Notes under the pieces: generated by a model
The model's database searches: none
Told to the model about the DNA's origin: nothing
Seen by the model: the letters and a program-made list of their open reading frames with translations, nothing else
NCBI RefSeq assembly: GCF_013359935.1
Contig: NZ_JABMCB010000176.1
Location: 41,375 to 105,374, forward strand
DNA length: 64,000 nt
DNA from: Paenibacillus xylanilyticus
GTDB taxonomy: Bacteria > Bacillota > Bacilli > Paenibacillales > Paenibacillaceae
Direction: 5' to 3'
Shown: positions 8,003 to 16,809 of the stretch, piece after piece
How the letters are laid out: each line of letters starts with the position of its first letter
Position numbering within the stretch: the first letter of the stretch is position 1
Made by a program: the position numbers and the translations under genes

Positions 8003-8203
8003 TTGAAATTGAGGGAAGCCCGAGAATCAGCTAATTTTACGCAAGAATCATTAGTGTGGGAAATCGGTACCTACACTAAATGTTCTTTGAGGAACTATCA
8101 AAAAGTTGAAAAAGGACTGGTCTCACCAAACATTACGCTTGCCTTAGTCATCTGTGACATTTTGAAGGTAGATCCAAGAGAGATTGATGAATGGAAGTAT
8201 TAA
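8003..8203 (+). CDS. small Xre-family HTH protein
   Basis: TTG start with AGGGAGATC upstream. The 66-residue product is almost wholly a Cro/CI-type helix-turn-helix (LREARESANFTQESLVWEIG.. NYQKVEKGLVSPNITLALVI). Such single-domain proteins act as DNA-binding repressors of phages, plasmids and conjugative elements. It is divergent from the large HTH/TPR regulator and followed by a strong terminator, so it forms a one-gene unit. The palindromes at 7924-7954 are its likely target; this is inference. Confidence 0.85.
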   Translation: MKLREARESANFTQESLVWEIGTYTKCSLRNYQKVEKGLVSPNITLALVICDILKVDPREIDEWKY

Positions 8204-8205
8204 GT

Positions 8206-8241
8206 AAGAAAGACACATCGAAGTATCGATGTGTCTTTCTT
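8206..8241 (+). terminator. intrinsic terminator
   Basis: Perfect 16-bp stem AAGAAAGACACATCGA with AGTA loop directly after the 8003 gene. Confidence 0.9.
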
Positions 8242-8343
8242 AATGTAGTGATCTCTCAACCATTGCTTATACTCCATGAGCAAAATGAATTTAAACATCT
8301 TACGGGACATCCGCTTTTTCAAGTCAGTGTTCCGTAAAGTATC

Positions 8344-8907
8344 TTAACCTGTAATACGTTCACTATCACTGTCCTTGCGAATATCATTTGCCAAGCGAAT
8401 TAACAATTTAGTATCCACTGCATTGAGCACATCATTTTCAAGTTGAGTATATTTTTCATGGAGTTCTGAATTTAACCGTTTTGCTTCTGTTAACTCATCC
8501 GATAGCAACATGGTTAATTGTCTAAGTCTAGTCAACTCATTAGTTATAAAGCTAATGGTGTCATTTATATCGTTAACGAATTCAGAAGAATTAGGAAGTA
8601 CATACACTGTATTTGTAACGATATCCTCTTTCGGTTTAGGTGTTTCTAACGCCGATTGAGCCTCATTAATTGAAACAACATGCTTTTCTTGTGTCCGTTT
8701 TGCCTTGGCCTCTTCAATTTTATCACTGTATTGTTTTCGTACTGTAGAATTCCATCTAAATCCACAGGCCTCTTTCGAACGACTCAATTTTTCTGCTGCT
8801 TCAACAAATGCTTTTAATTGTGTACTACCAGATTCTATGTGAAGTAATACTGTCTGTGCTAATAATATATCTTCTTCTAACTCCCAACTATCCTTACGAG
8901 TCGTCAT
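8344..8907 (-). CDS. RsfA-family (Myb/SANT-like) transcriptional regulator
   Basis: Residues 1-65 match the RsfA N-terminal DNA-binding domain: RKDSWELEEDILLAQTVLLH, then GSTQLKAFVEAAEKLSRS.. and ACGFRWNSTVRKQY. RsfA is a prespore-specific regulator in Bacillus, and the family includes many phage and plasmid members. The C-terminal half holds a coiled coil (about 110-165, heptad L/I pattern), as in the family. The length of 187 is normal. It probably modulates expression of host sporulation or element genes; the target is unknown. No terminator or partner gene is visible. Confidence 0.88.
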   Translation of the reverse strand: MTTRKDSWELEEDILLAQTVLLHIESGSTQLKAFVEAAEKLSRSKEACGFRWNSTVRKQYSDKIEEAKAKRTQEKHVVSINEAQSALETPKPKEDIVTNTVYVLPNSSEFVNDINDTISFITNELTRLRQLTMLLSDELTEAKRLNSELHEKYTQLENDVLNAVDTKLLIRLANDIRKDSDSERITG

Positions 8908-9074
8908 TTGGATCGCCCCTTATTAATTGATATAGTTAATTTCATTTATATCCATATAGAGGGCTATATATTCATACAATCTACGCAATTAGGTACTATG
9001 GTAAAGAAATATTCTCTATTTCTCGTTTATATGTTTAATTATAGTGCTAAGTCTAGATTGAAAATATATATCAT

Positions 9075-9704
9075 TTGAAAAGAATACTCGGTATAGATTA
9101 TGATAATAAACGAATTGGTTTATTATTAAAAATTTGGGGGTATTCAGATTTGGCCATCGTAGACGACATGCGGAAAAAGATCGAAGAACTTGAAGCTAAT
9201 ATAGCGGTTTATGAGGATATTAGCAGTAATTTACCTAGTGACATTAATTATATTGTTCAGAGTCTACTTAACCATCAATTAAACGACCTACGTTTCAGGT
9301 TGGAACGTTTCACTTTTCTTAAATCAGAAAAACAATGTAGCCAGTGTCAAAACTGGATCAAGGAACACGAGGAACCGGTCCTACTCAATTATCAGTACAA
9401 TAAGATGAAGCCTCTTCACATGACCCTCTGTACTAATTGCATGTCTGCTATGGATAAAGTGATGGTTACCAATGAAGCTGAATCTAAATGGGGATTGCGG
9501 CCAGGAACGATTAAGCAGGATCGGCATCTTGGGAAGCTCAGGGAATTTGAAGATATGGGGCTTATCGTGAATAGCGGGAGATATATAAAAGTACACGAAC
9601 TTGTAATGCGGGCATACTATGAACCTAAACAGCTTGAAAAAGAAGCAAAGAAAGATAGAAAAACCAAAAAAACTAAAAATGAAAAAGAGGCGCCTCAAGA
9701 ATAA
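9075..9704 (+). CDS. zinc-ribbon and HTH-containing unknown protein
   Basis: The first possible start is TTG 9075, without a clear ribosome site; TTG at about 9151 follows GGGGGT and may be the true start. A coiled-coil segment (about 30-95) precedes CSQCQNWI..C..NC (CxxC near 96 and CxxC near 122, a zinc ribbon). Residues about 137-185 (ESKWGLRPGTIKQDRHLGKL) look like a helix-turn-helix of the kind found in phage and plasmid regulators. The last 25 residues are Lys-rich. It is convergent with the 9731 gene and shares a bidirectional terminator with it. Function unknown; nucleic-acid binding is likely. Confidence 0.75.
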   Translation: MKRILGIDYDNKRIGLLLKIWGYSDLAIVDDMRKKIEELEANIAVYEDISSNLPSDINYIVQSLLNHQLNDLRFRLERFTFLKSEKQCSQCQNWIKEHEEPVLLNYQYNKMKPLHMTLCTNCMSAMDKVMVTNEAESKWGLRPGTIKQDRHLGKLREFEDMGLIVNSGRYIKVHELVMRAYYEPKQLEKEAKKDRKTKKTKNEKEAPQE

Positions 9705-9721
9705 ATCTTGGGACACCTCTT
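9686..9721. terminator. bidirectional terminator
   Basis: AGAGGcGcCtCAAGA-ATAAA-TCTTGgGaCaCCTCT between convergent genes, A-rich on the left and T-rich on the right. Confidence 0.75.
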
Positions 9722-9730
9722 ATTTACGTT

Positions 9731-10444
9731 TTATCGGGGGTCGCAGTACATACTACACAAGGTCAGTCTTCGCCCTTTTTTCTTCTTATCTTGAAAGATA
9801 AATATCACTCGGTCACTAAATGATCGGATGTCCTTAATGCCTTTGATAACGATACTTATTCCCTCACTTCCCTCTAGATATAGTGTTTTTCGTTTCATGG
9901 CTATAGAGCAAAGATTGAAGGGCTGACTCAATATTCCTGTTACCCAACTTTGTAATTCACTGAAATATGCTTGCATAGTCACTCCAATTAACCGATTCTG
10001 AACTTCTTCTATGGGCATATTAATGTTGTCATAGGTTTCTGGAAACATATATAGTGGAGGATCTGCAGCAGGAATATCGCTCACTTTAAAATATGCTTTT
10101 GAATTAGATTCAAATTCTTTCTCTAAAGACCATTCAAACGAGTATTTCTCCTCACATTCCAACAATGAATATATCGGTTTACGCAAATTCATATATGCTC
10201 GCTTTCTTCCCCATTTAATTGGCGAGGGAATACTTGTATCAAGAAGCACTCTCGAATACCACATGTGATCAAGAAAAATGGGAATCGAGAACTCAATATT
10301 CTCATCCTCATAACAGACGGATCCTGTTTTTCCGCTCCATTGACTCATTTGGTGAAGCATGAGGTAAGATTCATATATTTGAGTCCGGTGTGGTGGAGTG
10401 TTTGTTAATTGAGCAGCGGTATCTTCTAAAGTCATTTGTTCCAT
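9731..10444 (-). CDS. unknown 237-aa protein
   Basis: Start ATG 10444 follows GGAGG at 8 nt; an in-frame TTG 15 nt upstream lies inside that SD. No family is recognised. The product is soluble, with no signal peptide, membrane segment or Cys cluster. The C-terminus is a beta-rich KDIRSFSDRVIFIFQDKKKK-type segment. It follows the small frame at 10466 and the 155-codon gene in one direction and may be in operon with them. It ends against the convergent gene at 9075. Confidence 0.7.
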   Translation of the reverse strand: MEQMTLEDTAAQLTNTPPHRTQIYESYLMLHQMSQWSGKTGSVCYEDENIEFSIPIFLDHMWYSRVLLDTSIPSPIKWGRKRAYMNLRKPIYSLLECEEKYSFEWSLEKEFESNSKAYFKVSDIPAADPPLYMFPETYDNINMPIEEVQNRLIGVTMQAYFSELQSWVTGILSQPFNLCSIAMKRKTLYLEGSEGISIVIKGIKDIRSFSDRVIFIFQDKKKKGRRLTLCSMYCDPR

Positions 10445-10465
10445 AGTTAGTCCCTCCAATATCGA

Positions 10466-10594
10466 TTAATATAGGAATTCAATTTGATCCAGTAGCAATT
10501 CTTTATGGTCAGAACTGTTTAAAATGAACAGCTCAAGCAAATCTTCAGCTGAACAGTGATTTGGTAATGATAGTTTAGTAAAACATTCAAACAC
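10466..10594 (-). CDS. possible 42-aa protein
   Basis: GTG 10594 overlaps the stop of the upstream gene (GTGTTTGA), allowing reinitiation. The frame reads 42 codons with protein-like content (SAEDLLELFILNSSDHKELL), rich in Leu, Asp and Glu. It exactly fills the gap to the next gene's ribosome site. No separate SD is obvious, so it could also be a degenerate C-terminal extension of the preceding gene. Confidence 0.4.
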   Translation of the reverse strand: MFECFTKLSLPNHCSAEDLLELFILNSSDHKELLLDQIEFLY

Positions 10595-11045
10595 GTTTCC
10601 AATATGGATATTTTTCTGCGCACAATAACCAATCGAAATCCGGGCGGCCTAAAAGTATTGAAAACTTCTGATTGAAGAAAAAGTATAAAGGCTCATAGTG
10701 AAATGAGCTCCCATAAAGCAGTATCTCCTCAACGCTCTCATTACCTGGATAGGGATACAGCTGCAGGTATCTTCTAATTTCTTGTAAAGGTACTTCTCGT
10801 GGATGTTCTTCATTTGCATCAGCTAACTGTAGACGATCAGACTGCACGAATATGATAGTTAAGTTGTCCTCCATTTGTACTGCAACATGGTCATAGCCGT
10901 TACAGCCTTTGGAAATACCATATCTTTGGGTCAGACCATCTATTGTTGTATATACCACCCGGTTACCTGGATAACGGACAGAACACATGTCGGGCAAAAA
11001 CTCCTCGTTTAAGCAAGGCTGTATCGTAAATTCTGTTGAGTTCAT
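10587..11045 (-). CDS. unknown 152-aa protein
   Basis: ATG 11045 was chosen over ATG 11054 because AGAGAGGA is spaced 9 nt from it. The product is a soluble mixed alpha/beta protein with an aromatic-rich C-terminal third. No family is recognised. Its start lies only 28 nt below the U-tract of a strong terminator, one of the repeated hairpin-SD-start modules of this window. Confidence 0.7.
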   Translation of the reverse strand: MNSTEFTIQPCLNEEFLPDMCSVRYPGNRVVYTTIDGLTQRYGISKGCNGYDHVAVQMEDNLTIIFVQSDRLQLADANEEHPREVPLQEIRRYLQLYPYPGNESVEEILLYGSSFHYEPLYFFFNQKFSILLGRPDFDWLLCAEKYPYWKRV

Positions 11046-11072
11046 GATGAACATTCCTCTCTTATAGAAAAT

Positions 11073-11117
11073 AAAAAAAGTCCTTAATGGCTAGTAACAG
11101 CCTATTAAGGACTTTTT
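11073..11117 (-). terminator. intrinsic terminator between tandem genes
   Basis: AGTCCTTAATaGGCTGtta..CAGCC.. pairs to ATTAAGGACT with a seven-U tract on the minus strand. It sits after the 11144 gene and 28 nt before the next start. Confidence 0.9.
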
Positions 11118-11143
11118 GGTGCTGAATGTATCAGTGTAGAATT

Positions 11144-13318
11144 TTAGAAATCCCATGAATCTTGATAAAAATTAGATTTAGGAATTACGTAGATTTCCGA
11201 TATTAATGGAATTTTAATTTCTGTGTGTCCCTGCGGAAGATTTAATATCACCGATTGGGGTCTGCTCTTGGTATATAGCACCTGAACAGCTTTCCCTGCG
11301 ATCATCATCCCTTTCACAACCATCTGAATGTCATCATCAGGCTGAATCGATCTGGCAGCCATACAAACAGCCTGGTACCGTTCTGCCCAAGCTATATCAC
11401 CATGACTCACACGATCAACACCAACGGTTTCGAGTTTCACTTTGTTATTGTTTTCATCGATGAGAAATCGTGGTTCCCATGTAGCATGGAACATGGCTGA
11501 TGAGAATGGACCTGGATCATGGGGAAAGAACCGGTGAATGATCGCCCAAAAGCGATGGGATATCGCCAATCCTTCCGGGATTTCACGGGCCTTCACTTTT
11601 TTGATGATTTCTACCACCTCAGTTTGAGAAAGAGGCAGATTGTATTCTCTCCAGAACGTAAGAAGAATCGTGCGTATATCGATGGTTAAATCCCCATAAC
11701 CGGTACTAAAACCACCTCTGTTTCGGTAATACCCTGTACAGCCGCCATATCGAATTTCTTGTACACCTTTTAATAGCCTCCTCATTTTGTAATGAGGACC
11801 TAGCTCTTCAGGATATGCATCAACGAGATTACTTAATGACTTATCCTCTTTAACGACTGTGCATGCCCAACAGCCAAAGCGTGCAGAAGATCCGGAACAC
11901 CCTTTGACGGCATCATTTTCATTCTGGATGATGGCTCCAATGGGGCACTCCATCATTCCTGAAGCAAGCCCGTAGATATTGATAAGATTGTGATTGGAGT
12001 ACTCTTCGTTCCAAGGAGCTGGAGTGCGGACTAAGTAAGTGGCCACATCAGCAGCGGTCCAATGGCGAATCGGGGGCGCAGTTCTTAATCCCCCTCTCAA
12101 AACATGTACACCATAAAAATCATTGCTAAAATGGTGTTCAATGGACTTAGATCGATTACTGGATTCAGCTGATCTCACTCCGAGGACCTGGCATACTAAC
12201 TCATTGTTAGAGAAGCGTTCAAGTAAATCATCCTGTCCTGGGTTTACTTTAAGTCGCTCAACGCACCACTTAAATGTTGCTGATGGCGGAATGAATCCAT
12301 CTCCAAACACGCAAGCTGTGTAAGTTTGGTCTGATTCAGGTTCTACTATAGTAAATCGATCGATACTAAATCCGTTAATAAATAATTGATCAAGCTTATT
12401 CGTTACGACTGATTGCATTGTACGAATATGTTGCTCGATGATCGGGTTCTCTACTCCTGTACTGGCTGAGATAATATAAAGCTTGTCCTGATACATCGGA
12501 TTCGCTAATACAAATTCCACACATAACTGTAGTAGTACACTGGAGTCTTTCCCTCCGGAATATGCTATGACTACCTTCTCATTCTCTGCAAAAATACGTT
12601 TTACTGCCTCCTGTGAATACTCAATTAAATGCGAATCGATGGTATCTTGAATCACCATAGCCTCTTTTGGAAGAGGTTCTGTGTCTACAAGATATTCAGT
12701 GATATCAAATAGAGCTTGGCTCTCATACTCATTTGTATATCGGACACGTATATTCGGCCACTCATTTGGGAGGTTAACGCCATAAGGGGGGATTTGTTGA
12801 GTTGTAAAGAAGATCTCAAGCAAGAAGGAAAACTCACTTGAAGTTCTAAACCAAAGCATAAACTTATGTTTTGGAGATTGAAGGTGCACACTGTATGGTT
12901 TTTGGCATGCATCGATAAAGGTTTGTTCTGGGACACAACATTGTGTCTGCAGATTTCCTTCCAAATCTTCTATCAGTTTTGCTAAAGGATGGTACTCCGG
13001 TTCCGATAGAACACTTGACCAGTGTACGTTTGTTTCTTTTCCAATCAGTTCTTCAATCGGTTCCTCATCAATAAAATGATGTATCGCAACATAGAAATTT
13101 GATAACTGAAATACGGAAGTCCATTTTCTAACGGTCCCGAAGTACACACAGCCGGCATCTTTTAGTAGCCGCCATAACTGAACAGATTGTTGGTTATGTT
13201 TGTGTAAATGCTGAACAGGTTTAATTTTACTAACTGTTTCTTTGAATTTGTAGGTGTCTTGTTCCATAGTAATAATTAGCTCAAATAAACAAACATAACG
13301 AAGGCAAAAAGCCCTCAT
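11144..13318 (-). CDS. DndC-like PAPS-reductase-family protein
   Basis: The 724-residue product has an ATP-pyrophosphatase loop (IAYSGGKDSSVLL, SGGKDS at 254-259), a FKWCVERLK segment, GVRSAESSNRS, and near residues 460-495 a Cys set (CPIGAI..GCSGSSARFGCWACTVV) plus EDKSL. The order and spacing are those of DndC, which with DndA/D/E introduces phosphorothioate sulfur into DNA and binds a 4Fe-4S cluster. No dndA, B, D or E is in the window. The extra N-terminal 220 residues are unrecognised. Start uncertain: a strong GGAGG lies 20 nt before ATG 13318 with a palindrome between; ATG 13267 is the alternative. It could equally belong to another nucleotide-sulfur activation pathway. Confidence 0.8.
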   Translation of the reverse strand: MRAFCLRYVCLFELIITMEQDTYKFKETVSKIKPVQHLHKHNQQSVQLWRLLKDAGCVYFGTVRKWTSVFQLSNFYVAIHHFIDEEPIEELIGKETNVHWSSVLSEPEYHPLAKLIEDLEGNLQTQCCVPEQTFIDACQKPYSVHLQSPKHKFMLWFRTSSEFSFLLEIFFTTQQIPPYGVNLPNEWPNIRVRYTNEYESQALFDITEYLVDTEPLPKEAMVIQDTIDSHLIEYSQEAVKRIFAENEKVVIAYSGGKDSSVLLQLCVEFVLANPMYQDKLYIISASTGVENPIIEQHIRTMQSVVTNKLDQLFINGFSIDRFTIVEPESDQTYTACVFGDGFIPPSATFKWCVERLKVNPGQDDLLERFSNNELVCQVLGVRSAESSNRSKSIEHHFSNDFYGVHVLRGGLRTAPPIRHWTAADVATYLVRTPAPWNEEYSNHNLINIYGLASGMMECPIGAIIQNENDAVKGCSGSSARFGCWACTVVKEDKSLSNLVDAYPEELGPHYKMRRLLKGVQEIRYGGCTGYYRNRGGFSTGYGDLTIDIRTILLTFWREYNLPLSQTEVVEIIKKVKAREIPEGLAISHRFWAIIHRFFPHDPGPFSSAMFHATWEPRFLIDENNNKVKLETVGVDRVSHGDIAWAERYQAVCMAARSIQPDDDIQMVVKGMMIAGKAVQVLYTKSRPQSVILNLPQGHTEIKIPLISEIYVIPKSNFYQDSWDF

Positions 13319-13367
13319 TAATAATTCTTATAAGAGCTTTCCTCCATTTATTTGTTTTTTAAAAGAA

Positions 13368-13400
13368 AAGAAGCGCACTTCGTTATGAAGTGCACTTCTT
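13368..13400 (-). terminator. intrinsic terminator
   Basis: AAGAAGTGCACTTC-ATAAC-GAAGTGCGCTTCTT then TTTCTTTT on the minus strand, after the 13407 gene. Confidence 0.9.
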
Positions 13401-13406
13401 ATGGAT

Positions 13407-14495
13407 TTATTTAGTTGCAGCGACCTGGTTGTAAGGTGATCGTCTTAATTCCTCAAGATCACGAGAAATCACATCTTTAGTCATGGAAGGTGTTCCAGCA
13501 ACCCAGTTTGAAGATATCCGTCGCTGTTGCACCTCATGAAAGGCTTTAATTGTATCGTAATCAGAGGAGGAGGCAGGACGACGAGCGTTGACTTGTAATT
13601 GTCCTTTAAGCATTCGCTTCATTAGTTCCACTCCTTCAAGTAAAAATTCCGAATTTTGAAAATCTCCAGAAAAGCCAAACTTATTTGGTAATATAAATTT
13701 ACCACGATCCGTTCGGATATTCAATGAGATGCGGTAGTCCTCAACAAGTGACTCCTTCATCACGTGTAGCTTGTCCCACACAGATATACCGCCAAAAACC
13801 GGATATCTTTTATCGACGTTATCAAGATAACCGAAATCGCCGAACCAGGTATACATTGCTTCAGCGTTATAAGGCATAATGTCTAATGCTTCGAACTCCC
13901 TAACATTCAGCACATGTCCGTATTCATGTTGTAAAGACTGAGCACAGCGCTCATGTAAATTTAACATGTTTAAGTTTTCCAGCAGAAAACTTTGAGAGTC
14001 AGGGCTCATTAGCTCTTTTAAGACAAGTTGAAAGGCTTCATTCTTATACAAAATTTTTTCTTTTTCAATCCTTAACTCTGTATTATCAGGTAGCAAGATG
14101 ATACATTCTTTGTTCATGCTCGGTGATTTGTACATTAGTGCAATCCCATCTCCATGAAGATGAGAACGAAACTTGAAGTAAAGATTGAATACCTCTACCT
14201 CCTGCAGCATAGCGCCTCGTTGGATTGCCTTTTTGATACCACCATTCATTTCATATTTTGTTCTAGGTGGCTCTTGATTCGGTAATATTTGATCTGTATG
14301 CTGTATGAGTTCCAGAATCAAACCTAATTTGGCTCTTACATTTTTGAACCTCGGTTTTTCGAACTCTAACCAATCTGTTTCCTCCATAATTGCTTCGATT
14401 TCATCATCTTCTGTATTAATGACTACTTCTACATCATCATCAAACTCAGCAGGAGTAATGTTGGATACATAGTCAAATTTAAGGTCCTTATTCAC
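13407..14495 (-). CDS. zincin-like protein with HEYGH motif
   Basis: GTG start with AAGGGAGAAT upstream. The 362-residue cytosolic protein contains LQHEYGHVLN (HExxH at 190-194), preceded by a long helical region and followed at about 250 by ESLVEDYRIS, which could supply the third zinc ligand. The arrangement resembles large predicted metallopeptidases of mobile elements. The acidic N-terminus (20-45) is unusual. There is no signal peptide, so it acts inside the cell. Possible roles are processing a repressor or a partner protein; this is unproven. Confidence 0.7.
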   Translation of the reverse strand: MNKDLKFDYVSNITPAEFDDDVEVVINTEDDEIEAIMEETDWLEFEKPRFKNVRAKLGLILELIQHTDQILPNQEPPRTKYEMNGGIKKAIQRGAMLQEVEVFNLYFKFRSHLHGDGIALMYKSPSMNKECIILLPDNTELRIEKEKILYKNEAFQLVLKELMSPDSQSFLLENLNMLNLHERCAQSLQHEYGHVLNVREFEALDIMPYNAEAMYTWFGDFGYLDNVDKRYPVFGGISVWDKLHVMKESLVEDYRISLNIRTDRGKFILPNKFGFSGDFQNSEFLLEGVELMKRMLKGQLQVNARRPASSSDYDTIKAFHEVQQRRISSNWVAGTPSMTKDVISRDLEELRRSPYNQVAATK

Positions 14496-14550
14496 TGTTT
14501 ATTCTCCCTTAACTGGCCTTGTAATAGCTCTATTATAGTATTTTATTTGT

Positions 14551-14874
14551 TTAATTAATATGATCGACATGGCCAAACATAATAACTACATGGCCACTTT
14601 TCGTTGTATAACTTCCATTTGCAGTTTCCAAGTTCCAATCCATAAGGACAGGGGTTATAGTGTTTTTTAAATCATTTAAAAAATGTTCATCGAATAAATC
14701 GTTCCGCATAAATCCATAGGCGACTGAATTACATTCCGCCTCTAAACTGTAGGGGATCCATTGAGTTGTAGTAGATTCATGTTCCGCGATCTTCATAAGT
14801 TTAAACCAATGAGATGGAAGAAGTCCTTCATCCACCTCAACGATACACAGGACTGCTGCTTTTTGCTTATTCAC
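14551..14874 (-). CDS. unknown 107-aa protein
   Basis: GTG 14874 follows AAAGGAGAGG. The gene overlaps the end of the frameshifted pseudogene upstream by 8 nt. The product starts with a beta strand (KAAVLCIVEVDEG) and ends with GHVVIMFGHVDH. No family is recognised. A TATAAT-like element (14537-14532) between it and the 13407 gene may begin a new transcript. Confidence 0.7.
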   Translation of the reverse strand: MNKQKAAVLCIVEVDEGLLPSHWFKLMKIAEHESTTTQWIPYSLEAECNSVAYGFMRNDLFDEHFLNDLKNTITPVLMDWNLETANGSYTTKSGHVVIMFGHVDHIN

Positions 14875-15194
14875 AAGATACCTCTCCTTTGTTTAATAAA
14901 TTGTTGAAGTACTGATCGTAATATAATTTGAGTTGTTCATATGCAAGGATCGTATTGTTGATTTGACCTTTACCATATTTCTCATGTAACTCACTTACAG
15001 TGAGTGGATTAAATGACGCAAAAGCTCGTTGAAATAGCTGGTATCTACAATCTCTTCGATATCCAATTCAGCTGCTTCTACTACGAGAAGGTTGTACATC
15101 TGTCTTCATTCATGAACTTTTTCAACCTATTAAAGTGATATTCATAATCACTTATCTCAGCTAATTCGATGACCCACTCAGGAATTTGAGCCAT
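14867..15194 (-). pseudogene. frameshifted small gene
   Basis: ATG 15194 with AAAGGAGG upstream opens a frame (MAQIPEWVIELAEISDYEYH..) that stops after 37 codons. Coding continues in a second frame (YNLLVVEAAELDIEEIVDTS) and then a third (NPLTVSELHEKYGKGQINNT) to TAA 14867. Joined, they give one plausible protein of about 108 residues ending at the overlap with the next gene. Two frameshifts imply decay, or sequencing errors. No family is recognised. Confidence 0.6.
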
Positions 15195-15218
15195 TTTCAG
15201 TGCCTCCTTTGTTGAAAT

Positions 15219-15250
15219 AAAAAAGAGCTTGCCCGTGAACAGGCAAACTC
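15219..15250 (-). terminator. intrinsic terminator
   Basis: GAGtTTGCC-tgttcacg-GGCAAgCTC followed by six U on the minus strand, after the interrupted gene and 27 nt before ATG 15194. Confidence 0.85.
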
Positions 15251-15328
15251 ATAAAAATTATTGGAAAAATAGTATTATCCATAAACTACTGGCAAAGTTG
15301 ATTTATCATGGCCTTCATAAGTAACTTT

Positions 15329-15480
15329 GACATTCCAAACGGTTAAATCCGTGGATTCTTAGCTAGTTGAAGCATCCTCAATCCGTTTCTGGTTTGGACA
15401 ACTGCTAAGTTAAGGGCTGTGTCAGCGGCCCGTCCCAAGACAGTGCATGTAGCATCTTAGGCTGACAGACTGTTACCATC
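15329..15480 (-). ncRNA. putative omega RNA (reRNA) of TnpB
   Basis: TnpB guide RNAs are transcribed from the 3' end of the gene through the element's right end. Here the right-end foldback at 15329-15365 would be the scaffold 3' part, and the host sequence from 15328 downward would serve as guide. No expression evidence; the 5' limit is arbitrary. Confidence 0.4.
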
Positions 15481-16515
15481 TGCCAAAGGTTGGCGCAATA
15501 TATTGATTGCACCGACACGATCTCGATGTGCTGTATATCCGCAGTTGCATTGGTAGGTTCGATCGGTTGTTTTGTTCCGGTTATCACATGAAGGGCAGGT
15601 TTGAGAAGTAAATGCTGGATTAACCTGTGCCACCTTAATTCCTGATATTGCCGCTTTGTATTCGATAAACCTCTGTAATTGATAAAAGGACCAATGATGC
15701 AGATTTTTATTGTTTTTGCGACTTTTACTTGTCGTCTTACGAATATCCTTCAGATCCTCAACTTTAATGAGGGATACGTTTTCTTGGATTGCTATGTTAA
15801 CAATCTGGCGACTGATTTTGTGATTTTGGTCTTTCATGTAACGACTTTCCTTGTTACCATGTTTGCGGATAGCAGCTAATTTCTTGAGTTTTCCTAGTTT
15901 TCGTCGATGAGAGTGATACTTACGACGAATATACTTGTTCTTCCTTCCGTTTCCGCAGAATTTTGTTTTGCCACTGGATGTAACGATAACAGCAGGAACT
16001 TTTATACCTAAATCTACACCCATAATGATATCACCGTTTGCTTGCTCTGTCGGACATTCAACGGATACTTGCACAAACCATTTCGCTGACTTTTGAACAA
16101 CGCGTAAAAGACCAAGCTTACCTTTATAAAGAATGTCTCGATCTCGAGCAGACAATCGTGCTGGTAATACCAGACGTTGAACTTTTCCTTCTATAACCAC
16201 GGGAAAAGAAATGCTTCTGTTACCGATAGAATAGTTTTGATTATTTACGTAATACACTCGCTTTTTGAGAATAGGTAGCTTTTTTAGCTTATTTGCTTTT
16301 TTAAAAATACTTTTAGCATCTCGAATGAGTTGATTTTTTACAGCAGAAGGTAAATTCGCGTGGACTGTCTTCGACGTGAGCTTTGGAAACGTTCCAGACG
16401 CTACGGCTTGCTTTGTTAGTTTATTAACCGTGCGGATATACGTGTTTGCCATCTCCACCAATATGGATGGGTTAGAGGGAAATATGCGTATCTGAATAGT
16501 TATCTTTTGTGACAT
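15457..16515 (-). CDS. tnpB: TnpB RNA-guided endonuclease
   Basis: The 352-residue protein has the OrfB/TnpB layout: an N-terminal helical domain, RuvC I at GVDLGIKVPAVIV (Asp about 173), RuvC II at LIKVEDLKDI (Glu about 257), a zinc finger CPSCDNRN..YQCNCGY, and RuvC III HRDRVGAINI, where most homologues have HRDxNAAxNI. The three catalytic acids are present, so it should be an active RNA-guided nuclease that helps the element persist. The length is slightly short but complete for this IS1341-type branch. The usual helper tnpA is absent. Confidence 0.93.
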   Translation of the reverse strand: MSQKITIQIRIFPSNPSILVEMANTYIRTVNKLTKQAVASGTFPKLTSKTVHANLPSAVKNQLIRDAKSIFKKANKLKKLPILKKRVYYVNNQNYSIGNRSISFPVVIEGKVQRLVLPARLSARDRDILYKGKLGLLRVVQKSAKWFVQVSVECPTEQANGDIIMGVDLGIKVPAVIVTSSGKTKFCGNGRKNKYIRRKYHSHRRKLGKLKKLAAIRKHGNKESRYMKDQNHKISRQIVNIAIQENVSLIKVEDLKDIRKTTSKSRKNNKNLHHWSFYQLQRFIEYKAAISGIKVAQVNPAFTSQTCPSCDNRNKTTDRTYQCNCGYTAHRDRVGAINILRQPLADGNSLSA

Positions 16516-16809
16516 ACATTAACACTTCCCTACACTTTGTTCTTCAAGTTTGTTGAAGTCAGGTTGTCAATTTGTCCTATCCTTCGAAGGTGATTCCCTG
16601 TCCCAATAAATGTTAACCAGCTATCACCAACATCTTTCATAATGATTCTGTCTAGTGAACGTTTAGATTCGTACACCCAACCAAAGAAGTGCTCTTCAGT
16701 TCCATATTGGTCCGGGTAAACCTCCCAGACATGCCCTACACCTTCATATTCATCTAGAAGAGCATGGCTAGAAACCGTACCGATTTGACGAAGCTGGTTG
16801 TAATGTAGC

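Larger units (their letters stand above)
15329..16565 (-). mobile_element. IS200/IS605-group element with tnpB only (IS1341 type)
   Basis: Boundaries are inferred from restoration of the split host gene. The left end abuts TTGAC (16570-16566), a typical target-adjacent motif, and has a hairpin CTTCAA-CAAAC-TTGAAG. The right end carries an AATCCACGG..AACCGTTTGG-type foldback ending ATGTC. There are no terminal inverted repeats or target duplication, as expected for the group. There is no tnpA, so movement would need a transposase in trans. Confidence 0.75.

Noticed and set aside
13407..14495. ImmA/ArdC-type identification of the HEYGH protein
   Set aside because: HEYGH alone is not enough; I see no Xre partner gene or other ImmA motif, so only the zincin-like label is given.
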